64,000 nt of DNA from contig NZ_CP022161.1 in the NCBI RefSeq assembly GCF_002214185.1, forward strand, positions 372,001 to 436,000, in the 5' to 3' direction. Of the stretch, positions 45,511 to 54,067 are shown piece after piece; position 1 is the stretch's first letter, and each line of letters starts with the position of its first letter. Both the position numbers and the translations under genes were made by a program. Origin of the DNA: Streptomyces capitiformicae. GTDB taxonomy: Bacteria > Actinomycetota > Actinomycetes > Streptomycetales > Streptomycetaceae. Below the pieces are notes generated by a model. The model did no database searches. It was not told where the DNA came from and was given only the letters and a program-made list of their open reading frames with translations.

Positions 45511-47454
45511 GTGGGGAAGGCGCGGGACAGAGGGAAGCCGGAGACGTCGGAGTCGGAGCTGCTGCTGTTCGGAGGGCCGCTGCGGTACGACACGGGGTGG
45601 TCGCAGCACTCCGACGCGTTCCTGGAGCTGAACTTCCGCGCGATGATCCGGCGGCTGCCGTCGCTGCTCGCGTCGAGTTTCAGGCTGGCCTGGCAGGCGG
45701 ACCGGCGGGCCGCCCGGACCGTGCTGGCCGCCGAGACGGGTCGCGGGCTCGCCCAGGCGGTGGGGCTGCTCGCGGTGAACGCGATCCTGGCCCGGCTGAT
45801 GACGGAGGGCACGGTCGAGGAGCGGTTACGCGGCGCCGTTCCCGCGCTGGTCACGATCGCCGCGGTGACGCTGGTGGCCACGCTGCTGCGGGCCGCTTCG
45901 ACGTACGCCACGGGCCGGCTGGAGCCCAAGGTGGAGCGGGTGGCGACCGAGTTGTATCTGGAGCGGGCGGCGGCCGTGGAGCTGTCCGCGATCGAGGACG
46001 ACGGTTTTCACAAGCTGCTGGACACCGCGAAGTACGGCGCGCAGTCGGCCCGTCGCATGATCACGTACGCGGCGCGTGTGGTGAACGCGCTGATCTCGCT
46101 GGTCGCGGCGGCGGGCGTGCTGACCGTGCTGCACCCGGCGCTGCTCCCGCTCCTGGTCACGATGACCCTGCCGAGCGCCTGGAGCGCCCTGACGATCGCC
46201 CGCCGCCGCTACGAGTCCTTCCACGCCTGGGTGCAGCACGCGCGCGCGGGATATCTGATCAGCTCCCTGCTCATCGAGCCGGAGGCGGCCCCGGAGATCC
46301 GGGTGCACGGTGTCGGCCCGTTCCTGCTGCGTCACTTCCGCTCCATGTCGGAGACGGCGGAGGGCGAGCAGGCACGGCTGGCCCGGCTGGCCGCCCGTAC
46401 GGGGCTGTTCGCGGCCGTGTGGACCGGGCTGGCCACCGTGGCGACGTACGCGACGCTGGGCGGTCTGCTGCTCGCCGGCGCCATGGCGCTGTCCGTGGCG
46501 GGTACAGCGGTCATCGCCATCCGCACCGGCTCCGCCAGCCTCGACACGCTCGTCCTGGAGGTGAACTCCCTGCACGAGGAGGCCCTGTTCGTGGGCGACA
46601 TGCAGCGCCTGTACGTGGAGGCGGCCAAGCGTGCGATCCCGGTGGGCGGCGACCCGTTGCCCGAGGACCCGCGTGAGATCCGCGTGGAGAACGTGACCTT
46701 CACCTATCCAGGGAAGGCCGCCCGGCCCGCGCTGAGCGATGTGACGCTGACCGTGCCGCTGGGCAAGATCGTGGCCCTCGTCGGCGAGAACGGCTCGGGC
46801 AAGACGACCCTGGTCAAGCTGCTCGCCGGGCTGTACACACCCGACCAGGGCAAGATCATGTGGGACGGCGTCGATGTGGCGAGCGCCGACCGGCAGCAGC
46901 TCGCCGAGCGCATCGCGATGGTCGCGCAGGACTTCAAGCGGTGGCCGTTCACCGCCCGCGTCAACATGGCGATCGGCCGCCCCTCGGCGCCGCTGACCGA
47001 GGAACGCCTCGCCTCGTCGGTCGCCGAGGCCGGCGCGCAGGACGTGGTCGAGGACCTGCCGCGCGGCCTCGACACCCTGCTGGCCCGCGGTTTCAGCGGC
47101 GGGCACGAGCTGTCGGGCGGCCAGTGGCAGCGGCTGGGGATCGCACGGGCCGCGTACCGGAAGGGCCGCATCCTCATCGTGGACGAGCCGACCGCGGCCC
47201 TGGACGCCCGCGCCGAGCTGGAGGTCTTCGAGAAGATCCGCGCCCTGGCGGGGACCGGCCAGACGGTCGTTCTGATCACGCACCGGCTGGCGTCGGTCCG
47301 CCACGCCGACCTGGTGCACGTCCTCGACCAGGGCCGGCTCGTGGAGTCCGGCACCCCGGACGAGTTGCTGGCCACGGGCGGGGTGTACGCGGAGCTGTAC
47401 TCGCTCCAGGCGGAACAGTTCGCGGCGAAGGTACCCGCCCCGAAGGCGGGGTGA
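45511..47454 (+). CDS. ABC exporter (fused membrane and ATP-binding domains)
   Basis: This 647-residue half-transporter has a six-helix type IV membrane domain (residues ~55-320) and then an ATPase domain with Walker A ALVGENGSGKTTLVKLLAG near residue 445, Q-loop VAQDFKRWPFTARVNM, signature ELSGGQWQRLGIARA, Walker B ILIVDEPTAALDA and switch His in LITHRLASV. The homodimer would export lipids, peptides or drugs. GTG 45511 follows GGGGGAGG with good spacing. The membrane domain is more divergent than the ATPase, and no substrate genes lie nearby. Confidence 0.92.
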   Translation: MGKARDRGKPETSESELLLFGGPLRYDTGWSQHSDAFLELNFRAMIRRLPSLLASSFRLAWQADRRAARTVLAAETGRGLAQAVGLLAVNAILARLMTEGTVEERLRGAVPALVTIAAVTLVATLLRAASTYATGRLEPKVERVATELYLERAAAVELSAIEDDGFHKLLDTAKYGAQSARRMITYAARVVNALISLVAAAGVLTVLHPALLPLLVTMTLPSAWSALTIARRRYESFHAWVQHARAGYLISSLLIEPEAAPEIRVHGVGPFLLRHFRSMSETAEGEQARLARLAARTGLFAAVWTGLATVATYATLGGLLLAGAMALSVAGTAVIAIRTGSASLDTLVLEVNSLHEEALFVGDMQRLYVEAAKRAIPVGGDPLPEDPREIRVENVTFTYPGKAARPALSDVTLTVPLGKIVALVGENGSGKTTLVKLLAGLYTPDQGKIMWDGVDVASADRQQLAERIAMVAQDFKRWPFTARVNMAIGRPSAPLTEERLASSVAEAGAQDVVEDLPRGLDTLLARGFSGGHELSGGQWQRLGIARAAYRKGRILIVDEPTAALDARAELEVFEKIRALAGTGQTVVLITHRLASVRHADLVHVLDQGRLVESGTPDELLATGGVYAELYSLQAEQFAAKVPAPKAG

Positions 47455-47456
47455 GG

Positions 47457-47645
47457 TCAGACCGCGGTGGCCGCCGCGCTGTCGGCGCCGCGCACGATGA
47501 CCAGGAACATGTCCGTCGCGATGTCCATCACGACCTCGGCCTGCTGACCCTCCAGCCGGGCCGCGTGCGCGAACTCCTCCGCCGGCCACGAGCCGCGCGG
47601 CCCACCGGCGGGGAACCGCCCCAGCACCATTCGCCCGTTCACCAT
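47457..47645 (-). CDS. Small conserved hypothetical protein
   Basis: A 62-residue protein (MVNGRMVLGRFPAGGPRGSW ... IATDMFLVIVRGAD) with an amphipathic centre and no membrane segment. GGAGG lies just upstream of the ATG/GTG start pair at 47645. Its stop is 3 bp from the stop of the convergent ABC exporter. Good codon bias supports it being real; the function is unknown. Confidence 0.65.
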   Translation of the reverse strand: MVNGRMVLGRFPAGGPRGSWPAEEFAHAARLEGQQAEVVMDIATDMFLVIVRGADSAAATAV

Positions 47646-47820
47646 GCACCTCCATGCCATGCCGTTCATAACCCCGTGATTCATAGAGTTAAACGCCAAT
47701 CATGCGGTGAACAGCTCGCGAAGTGACGGTACTGAGACGTAGTTGACACGTGGTCAACGTCGGACCGCGAGATACCTCTCGAAAACCACACGTTCCGGTG
47801 ACTCTGTGTGTCCTGGCGTG

Positions 47821-49185
47821 TCACTCCGGTGGCTTGTCGTAGTCCTGGATGCGTCCCCCGTGGCTACGGTCGGTGAGTGCCGCCAGCCGCTCCTCCAGCT
47901 CGCGCACGGTCGCCGGCACGTCGACGGTGAGGAGCTCGCGGTCGCGCATGAGGACGCGGCCGTCGACGATCGTGGTGCGTACGTCGGCCGCGCGGGCGCT
48001 GTGCACGAGGGTGGCGGCGAGGTCGTGCACGGGCTGGGTGTGCGGACCGGTGAGGTCGACGAGGACGATGTCGGCGCGCCGGCCGGGGGCCAGGCTGCCC
48101 ACCCGCTCCCCCAGTCCGACGGCCCTCGCACTCTGCAGGGTGGCGTGGTGGAGGGCCTGGCGGGAGGTCAGCCACCGCGGGTCGCCCTCGGTGGACTTCT
48201 GCACGAGGGCGGTGAGGGCCATGGACTCCCACACGTCGAGGGAGTTGTTCGAGGCGGCCCCGTCCGTGGCGAGCCCGACGGGGACGCCGATTCGACGCAG
48301 GGCGCGCACCGGGGTGGTGGGCCAGGCGAACCTGAGGTAGGTGCGGGGCGCGGTCGCCACGGCCACGGGCCCCGTCGCGCGCTCCAGTACTGGCAGGTCG
48401 CGGTCGACGATGCCGGTGCCGTGCGCGATGAGGACGCCCGCTTCGAGGCCGAGCAGCCCGGTGCGCTCCAGGACCTCGATGGGCGTCACACCGTGCCGGG
48501 CCAGGCTGTTGTCGGTCTGGTCGCGGGACTCCGAGGCGTGCAGATGCACCGGAAGCCCGTGTTCACGGGCCAGTTCGGCGGTCGCGGCGAGGTCGGCGTC
48601 GTCGACGGTGTAGGGGGCGTGCGGGGCGAGCGCGGTGGTGATGCGACCGCCGGCCGCGCCCCGGTGCCGTAGCGCGAACTCCAGGGACTTCTCCCGGCCT
48701 TGGACCCCCTGGGAGGAGAAGAAGGCCTCCCCCAGGTGCGCGCGCATCCCGCACTCGGCGACGACGTCGGCGACCTTCTCCATCGAGAAGTAGTGGTCGG
48801 CGAAGCACGTCACCCCGCCCCGGATCATCTCCGCGCAGGCGAGCCGCGCCCCCAACTCCACGTCCTTCGCCGTCAGGTTGGACTCGACGGGCCAGATGAC
48901 GTCGTTGAACCACTCCTCGGCCGGCATGTCCTCGGCGATTCCGCGCAGCGCGACCATCGGCGAGTGCGTATGGCAGTTGATCAGCCCCGGCATCGCGATC
49001 TGGCCACGGGCGTCGATGCGCTCCACCGTCGCGACCACGGCTGTCTCCGCCGCCGGCCCGATGCTCTCGATCATCCCGTCGCGTACGACGATCGCGGCGT
49101 CCTCGACGAAGGCGATGCCCTCGTGCTCGTCGTGGACGAGGGCGGTGCATCCGGTGATGACGAGATCAGCGGCGGGTGAGGTCAC
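47821..49185 (-). CDS. Amidohydrolase-superfamily deaminase (8-oxoguanine / SAH-MTA deaminase-like)
   Basis: This 454-residue metal-dependent deaminase has all metal ligands visible: LINCHTHSPMVALRG, LAPHAPYTVDD, VHLHASESRDQ and GLATDGAASNNSLD; the ATPRTYLRF segment and the PGRRADIVLVDL end frame the beta-sandwich domain. The ADEAMINASE/TrzN group includes enzymes acting on S-adenosylhomocysteine, 5'-methylthioadenosine, 8-oxoguanine or cytosine. GTG 49185 is preceded by GGTGG; an ATG at 49209 would add eight residues. It stands alone, so the substrate cannot be fixed from context. Confidence 0.87.
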   Translation of the reverse strand: MTSPAADLVITGCTALVHDEHEGIAFVEDAAIVVRDGMIESIGPAAETAVVATVERIDARGQIAMPGLINCHTHSPMVALRGIAEDMPAEEWFNDVIWPVESNLTAKDVELGARLACAEMIRGGVTCFADHYFSMEKVADVVAECGMRAHLGEAFFSSQGVQGREKSLEFALRHRGAAGGRITTALAPHAPYTVDDADLAATAELAREHGLPVHLHASESRDQTDNSLARHGVTPIEVLERTGLLGLEAGVLIAHGTGIVDRDLPVLERATGPVAVATAPRTYLRFAWPTTPVRALRRIGVPVGLATDGAASNNSLDVWESMALTALVQKSTEGDPRWLTSRQALHHATLQSARAVGLGERVGSLAPGRRADIVLVDLTGPHTQPVHDLAATLVHSARAADVRTTIVDGRVLMRDRELLTVDVPATVRELEERLAALTDRSHGGRIQDYDKPPE

Positions 49186-49234
49186 CCTGCCACCGTACGA
49201 CGGAGTCATGCGGCCGGGGTGGCGAACCGGGCGC

Positions 49235-51181
49235 TCAGGCCGTGAGGTCGGTGCTCAGCCGTACGCCCGGTACCTCCGGAAGGCTGATGCCGGCCTGTCG
49301 CTGGTGTCGGGCGAGTTCGTCGAGGAGGGTGGTGAGCTGCTCGGTGTGCCGGGGGGTGAGGCGGCCGGCGTCGTCGAGGTCCACGGCGCAGGCGGTGGTG
49401 GTGTCGACCAGCCGTTCGAGGACGGCCGCGACCTCGTCGGTGCCCTCGGTGTGCCGGGCCAGGGCGGGCAGTTCGGCACCGGAGAGGGCGATGGTGGTGC
49501 GGGCCTGGGCAAGTGTGCGGTAGGCCTCGCGGCGCAGGGTCCAGCGGGCCGCGCGGTCGCCGGGCACATCGGGTTCGTGGGCCTCGTTCAGGATGTGCAG
49601 CAGATACGCGTGCGCGGCCGTCCCCGCTTCGGTGAGCCGGGCGCGTACGCCCCCTCCGCGCTGCCCCTTGGGTATCGGCAGGTGTCCGACGATCAGGACG
49701 ATGGCGCAGGCCAGCAGCGTCTCGCCGATGCGGCTCCAGGAGGCCTGGGGCTCGCCGCCGACCATGACGAGGGCGAGGACGAGAACGGTGACGACGGCGG
49801 TCTGGGCGGCGAAGTGCCGGGTGGCGACGGGGATGAGGGCGCCGCTGACCACGACGAGCGCGACAAGCCCTTCCGGCCGGGGCAGTAAGGCGGCGAGCCC
49901 GGCGAAGACCACGGCCCCCAGCACGGTCCCGGCGGCGCGGCACAGCACCCGGGAGACGAGCGGTCCGAGGTCGGGCTTGACCAGGAACACGGCGGTCGCG
50001 GGGAGCCAGTACCAGTGCTCGTGGTCCAGTACCTGCGCCACGGCCGCGCTGGCACCGAAGGACAGGGCGACCCGCAGCCCGTACTCGCGTCCGCCGACGC
50101 CGAGGGCGAGCCGGACGAGCGAGCCGGCGGTACGGCGCCGGGTGTGCAGCTCGTTCTGGGCGTCGCCGCCCCGGTCGAAGGACTCGGCGGCGGACAGCAG
50201 CGCATCGTCGAGGGCGCGCACCGCGGGTGCGATGAGGGTCCCCCCGCGCGAGCGAAGTCGAGCGTGGGGGAGGAAGGGCGCGGGCAGCGGCCCGGGGGCC
50301 GTGTTGTCGCGCACGGCGGCGGCCAGCCGCCGGGGTCCTTCGGAGGCCCGGCCGACGACGGCGTCCCCGGCCCACGCCAGCGCGGTCGCCGCCTCGGCCA
50401 GCGGCAGCGCGGCGGCGTACTGGGCGTGCAGCTGCCGCTCGGCCGACGAACTGGCGTACCGGCGCAGCCGAGGCCCGGCGAGCGCGTCCTGGGCGTGGTC
50501 GAGAGCGGCGGTGAGTGCGGCCCGCCGAGCGGTCGCGTGCGGGCTGCCGACGGCGTCGAGGAGCGTGGCGATCGCGTCGTACACGGCGGCGACGGCGTCC
50601 CGTTCCCCGTCGAACCGGTAGTCACCGGCGGTGAACGCCGCGGGGGTGGGCAGGACGAGACGCAGAACGAGCAGCCACCCGGCCCCGGCGAGATATGCGA
50701 GCGCCCGCTCCCACCCCGGCTCCGGCAACGGCATCCCGGCCCCGATCGCGGCGGCCACGAGCACCTGTGTACCCGCCCCGGAGGCGACCGGCCCGACCGC
50801 GCTCATGCCGCCGGCGAGCAGCCCGAGCGAGGTGAGCAGCAGGGTGAGGGCGACGGCTCCGACGTACTGTCCGGCGTAGGTCTGCGCGTACTGTCCGGCG
50901 TACGTCCCGACGAGCAGTCCCAGGGCGCCAGCCAGCGCGGGCACCCCGAGCCGCTTGATGGAGACGCGCCGGCTCCCGGGCCGGTCGTTGATCCCGGCGA
51001 GCATCGCCCCGAGCGCGGCGACGACCCCGACGGAGGGCCGGCCGACGAGTACGGCCAGGAGCAACAACGGCCCACCGGCCAGGGCCCCGCGCATCATCGC
51101 GTTCCAGGGCACGGGCGCCCTTTGCGCACGCAGAGCATGGGCGAGCCAGGGCGGAAGAGCGAGGGCGGCGGGGCGAGACAC
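49235..51181 (-). CDS. FUSC-family inner-membrane transporter
   Basis: This 648-residue protein has two blocks of membrane helices (residues ~30-180 and ~370-500) separated by soluble domains, the YccS/AaeB-like FUSC layout linked to efflux of aromatic acids. The GTG start at 51181 has GGAG upstream. Two oddities are visible: a duplicated YAGQY(AQT)YAGQY segment near residue 93-105 from a short DNA repeat, and the run PHARLRSRGGT near residue 305, which is the translation of a REP-like palindrome (50236-50273) sitting in frame in the soluble domain. Confidence 0.88.
   Translation of the reverse strand: MSRPAALALPPWLAHALRAQRAPVPWNAMMRGALAGGPLLLLAVLVGRPSVGVVAALGAMLAGINDRPGSRRVSIKRLGVPALAGALGLLVGTYAGQYAQTYAGQYVGAVALTLLLTSLGLLAGGMSAVGPVASGAGTQVLVAAAIGAGMPLPEPGWERALAYLAGAGWLLVLRLVLPTPAAFTAGDYRFDGERDAVAAVYDAIATLLDAVGSPHATARRAALTAALDHAQDALAGPRLRRYASSSAERQLHAQYAAALPLAEAATALAWAGDAVVGRASEGPRRLAAAVRDNTAPGPLPAPFLPHARLRSRGGTLIAPAVRALDDALLSAAESFDRGGDAQNELHTRRRTAGSLVRLALGVGGREYGLRVALSFGASAAVAQVLDHEHWYWLPATAVFLVKPDLGPLVSRVLCRAAGTVLGAVVFAGLAALLPRPEGLVALVVVSGALIPVATRHFAAQTAVVTVLVLALVMVGGEPQASWSRIGETLLACAIVLIVGHLPIPKGQRGGGVRARLTEAGTAAHAYLLHILNEAHEPDVPGDRAARWTLRREAYRTLAQARTTIALSGAELPALARHTEGTDEVAAVLERLVDTTTACAVDLDDAGRLTPRHTEQLTTLLDELARHQRQAGISLPEVPGVRLSTDLTA
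50236..50273. repeat. REP-like palindromic element inside the FUSC gene
   Basis: GGGTCCCCCCGCGC, GAGCGAAGTCGAGC and GTGGGGGAGG in succession form CCCCC/GGGGG arms around a CGAGCGAAGTCGAG core. The same core and arms occur at 44699-44743. Here it contributes in-frame codons on the minus strand without stopping the protein. Confidence 0.75.
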
Positions 51182-51773
51182 AGGGCTCCTGTCCGGACGA
51201 GGGCGGGGTGTGTCCTCGGGCGACGGTGGCCGGGGGTACGGGTGCCCTTCACGGTAGGTCGTATGTCCGGCGGGATTGGAACGTCTGCATTACCGCGATG
51301 TGACGATGCATGGAAAGGCCACGTTCTTTATGAACGCAACTCGGAAACAGCTCGGGGAGCGCCGGAAGAAGCAGCCGGAAGGCACCGGAAAGCGCCGGAA
51401 ATGAGATGGGCGCAATGAGATGGGCCCGAGGGCGTAGCCGGCCCCCGGGCCCTGAGATGCCGCCCATTCGGCACGTCGCCACGGTTGAGAACCCAGGTCA
51501 GTCGTCATGTCGCCGCGTCCTGCCTTTGGACCACCGCGCATCGAGCTGCGCGGGCTGGACTTGAACCAGCACTTCGACGTCCCGGGGCCCGGGCCCGGTC
51601 GTTGCGACGATCGGCGGCGAATACTGAGTCTGGAGCAATAGTCTGAGATTGATCACGGCCCGACCTGGTTTCTTCGGCGGGTACGGACCGCTCCGTCACG
51701 ACAAGCCTCAGCTTCAGCTTGCGCTCCTCGCGCACCCCGTCCGGCACACAGGCCGGCCGGGGAGTCTGTGAGA
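51182..51773. other. 590-bp intergenic region with a tRNA-like locus
   Basis: No convincing protein gene. Around 51356-51430 the sequence has short direct repeats (CCGGAA three to four times, GAGATGGGC twice) next to a GC-rich palindrome CCGGCCCCCGGGCC. The tRNA-like segment is described separately at 51511-51584. Confidence 0.5.
51511..51584 (-). other. tRNA-like locus with 3' half before 5' half (candidate circularly permuted tRNA, or paired tRNA fragments)
   Basis: Read on the minus strand, the first part gives CGGGA (possible anticodon-loop 3' side), CGTCG (stem), AAGT (variable), the T-arm GCTGG-TTCAAGT-CCAGC and the acceptor strand CCGCGCA plus G. Five bases later the second part gives acceptor TGCGCGG, TG, the D-arm GTCC-AAAGGCA-GGAC, G and CGGCG. 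If the halves are swapped, all 7 acceptor pairs, 5 T-stem pairs, 4 D-stem pairs and 5 anticodon-stem pairs (one G-U) form, and tertiary pairs U8-A14, A15-U48, G18-U55, G19-C56 are possible. U33 is not visible and no CCA is encoded. CGG (Pro) is the possible anticodon. Whether it is a gene or integration debris is open. Confidence 0.5.
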
Positions 51774-52505
51774 CTACCCGAACAGGTAGCCGAACACCGC
51801 GTCACCGACCCGCTGGTCGACGACGTCCACGCCGTTCGCTTCCTCCCGCGCGAACTTCACGGCCTGCTGCAACTTCTCGACGCGGTCGAGGATTTCGTTC
51901 ACGCGCCGGGCGGGCAGGGCGCCGGAGAACTTCACGGTGGTCCAGTAACCGACGGGTATGTCCTCGTAGTACACCTCGACCTGGGCCGGGTGCTTGTCGG
52001 TGGCCTCGGCCTTCACATGGTTACGGGGCACCTTCTTCGTACGCACCGTGCGTACGGCCTCGGTCTTCCAGGCGTCGGTGGAGGGGTCCTGCGACCACGC
52101 CTCGGAGGCGTCGAGCACGGGCAGCTTGCGTATGAGCGTGTTGATCTCCCCGAGCTGCTTCTCCAGGAAGAGCAGGTAGGCCACGGGCACATCGGCGACG
52201 AGCACCCGCCCCTCAACCTTCACATCGGCCCGCGCCGTGCAGTTGGCCCAGTCCTTGGTGGCGGTCACATCGAACAGCCGCGTGAGGATCGCCGCGGTCT
52301 CGCGCAGCACGTCCTCGGCCCGCACCTGCACCCGGGTCGACTCGGGCGGCAACTGCTCGCCCTCCTCGTCCTTCGGCTGATACGTACGCGCGATACCGGC
52401 CAGCAACGCCGGCTTCTGCAGCCCGTGGTGAACAGCCGTCAGGTCCTGCTGGGACTTGGCCTTGACGCCCTTCTCGACTGCGATGATCTGATTGAGTTTC
52501 GCCAC
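51774..52505 (-). CDS. Conserved hypothetical protein
   Basis: This 243-residue soluble, charged protein starts at GTG 52505 (AKLNQIIAVEKGVKAKSQ). Predicted helices alternate with the strand-rich centre VEGRVLVADVPVAYLLFLEK, and the end holds a coiled-coil-like stretch (RRVNEILDRVEKLQQAVKFA). I recall close relatives of unknown function across actinobacteria. No membrane segment, signal peptide or catalytic motif is seen. It is transcribed alone, opposite to any obvious partner. Confidence 0.8.
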   Translation of the reverse strand: MAKLNQIIAVEKGVKAKSQQDLTAVHHGLQKPALLAGIARTYQPKDEEGEQLPPESTRVQVRAEDVLRETAAILTRLFDVTATKDWANCTARADVKVEGRVLVADVPVAYLLFLEKQLGEINTLIRKLPVLDASEAWSQDPSTDAWKTEAVRTVRTKKVPRNHVKAEATDKHPAQVEVYYEDIPVGYWTTVKFSGALPARRVNEILDRVEKLQQAVKFAREEANGVDVVDQRVGDAVFGYLFG

Positions 52506-52593
52506 GTGGAAGACCGTAACAGGGCGAGGCGGATCTTCTCGAAGGGTTATTGGGGCCGCTGGGGCGAGGTGGAGAACTCCACCCCGCCGTCCA

Positions 52594-53050
52594 TCATCGC
52601 GGCGGCTCGCCGACCGTCAGGCGCCCAATGTTGCCGGCCTGGATGAAGGTGCCGTGCTGGACGCCACCGCTGGAGGTGTTGGTGACGCTCCCCTTACCCT
52701 AATCGGTCGCGGGCGCCAACTCGTCGAGCATCACGCGGAGTTCCGCGGCGGCCGCCGGGTCCGCGCGGAGCGTGCGCCGGAGCCGGTTGCGCCATTCGGC
52801 CTGCGCATCGGCGACGGCCTCAGTCACCGGCGTCGTGCGCGGCGACCAGATCGGCGCGGACCTCCTCCAAGTCCTCCTGGACGTCTGTCTCGTCCCGCCC
52901 TCGCGCGAAGAGCGCGACCACCCGGTCGCGGAGCCCGGCCCACCCGTCGCCCACCATCTGCTGAAGCAGCGCCGTCGCACCCGCCGTCGCCAGTGCCGTC
53001 AACTCCGCGTCCACCAGGCCCCCTCGCTCTCCGTAGCCGTACAGGCTCAT
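52594..53050 (-). pseudogene. Broken small gene (one frameshift and one in-frame stop)
   Basis: The frame starts well at MSLYGYGERGGLVDAELTAL (ATG 53050) and runs to EVRADLVAAHDAGD and a TGA at 52820-52822. The sensible continuation VTEAVADAQAEWRNRLRR ... LRVMLDELAPATD is in another frame and ends at TAG (52699-52701); after that stop, in the same frame, comes SVTNTSSGGVQHGTFIQAGN ... LTVGEPPR to a TGA at 52594-52596. As I recall, intact streptomycete relatives have all three parts in one protein ending in such an HGxxxQAG repeat. The lesions could be real decay, a sequence error or, less likely, recoding. Confidence 0.65.
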
Positions 53051-53303
53051 TCCTCGTCGGCGTGCAGGACCTCAACCGTAGCCACCGAAGGTTCTCACCG
53101 GTCCCGCACTGGGCTCGGTGCGCCGCTGAACCCGCCTGCTGACCGGCGACACCTGCGGGCCGGTGGCACTGCGGCCGGCGGCCTCGGCCGATTGTCAGTG
53201 GCGTGCGCTTCAATGAATTCATCGTCACAGAGAGTGACGATCGAGGCGCTCTCGGGCTGCGCTGAGGCGCGCCCGGGGCCGGGGCTGCAGGGGAGGCAAC
53301 GCG

Positions 53304-53981
53304 ATGGACGGCTACGAGGAGGACGGCCGACGGTATGTGTCGTTGGCCGGGCTGCGGATGCGGGGATGGACCGGCGCGATGGTGCACCGGCTGCTCGGGG
53401 CGGCGGACCGGCTCAGTGTGAATCCGCGGGTCAGGGGTGCGCCACAGGTTCGGCTGTACCGACTGGAACGGGTCGAGGCAGCCGAGCGGAGCGCGGAGTT
53501 CCGGGCGGCGGCGGACTCTTCGGGGCGCAGGTCGGAGGCGGTACGGGCCGCGGTACGGCGGCGGAGGGAGGAGACCCTGGAGCGGATCAGGAGCGAGCCG
53601 ATCGAGGTGCCCCGACTGGATCCGGGCAGGCTGGCACTGCGAGCGATGGAGCACAAGGCACGCCAGGAGAAGGAAGCGGGATGGAACCGTGACGGCGGCC
53701 GTGACGGCGGCCGTGACAGCCACGGTGACAGGCTCGCCCGACCTCCCGGCGATACGCCCGGCACCCCCGGCGACCGCTCTTCGCTCGATCCCTGGAAGGT
53801 CGACTATCCCCTCCACCGGTTGAGCCACTACGACCGGCTCCTCGACGGCCTGCCCGGGCACGGGCGGAACTCCGGACGCGCGGAAGCCCTCACGCTACTG
53901 CGTCAGCGAATCTGCACGGCCATCGCCGAGGCGTATCCCGCCCTCACACATGAGTGCGAGAAGCGAGTGTGTGACCAATGA
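53304..53981 (+). CDS. Conserved hypothetical protein with winged-helix-like N-terminus
   Basis: The 225-residue protein begins MDGYEEDGRRYVSLAGLRMR, with a fold pattern of a small DNA-binding domain (VHRLLGAADRLSVNPR, then VRLYRLERVEAAERS) in the first 65 residues, followed by an Arg/Glu-rich helix (RRREETLERIRS). A short in-frame repeat (DGGRDGGRDSHGD) from 9-bp units lies near residue 130. The rest is helical. GGGGAGG precedes ATG 53304. I do not recognise the family; relatives occur in streptomycetes as I recall. Confidence 0.72.
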   Translation: MDGYEEDGRRYVSLAGLRMRGWTGAMVHRLLGAADRLSVNPRVRGAPQVRLYRLERVEAAERSAEFRAAADSSGRRSEAVRAAVRRRREETLERIRSEPIEVPRLDPGRLALRAMEHKARQEKEAGWNRDGGRDGGRDSHGDRLARPPGDTPGTPGDRSSLDPWKVDYPLHRLSHYDRLLDGLPGHGRNSGRAEALTLLRQRICTAIAEAYPALTHECEKRVCDQ

Positions 53982-54067
53982 GTGGGTCCATCTCTTCAGT
54001 GAAATGCACCGTGAAGTCCCTTCCCGGACGGGGCGACTGAGGCGAGGTCCTCCTTACGCTCCGAGGC

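Noticed and set aside
51290..51541. Short open frame starting in the tRNA-like locus
   Set aside because: No ribosome site and composition follows the repeats; the start lies inside the tRNA-like 5' half.
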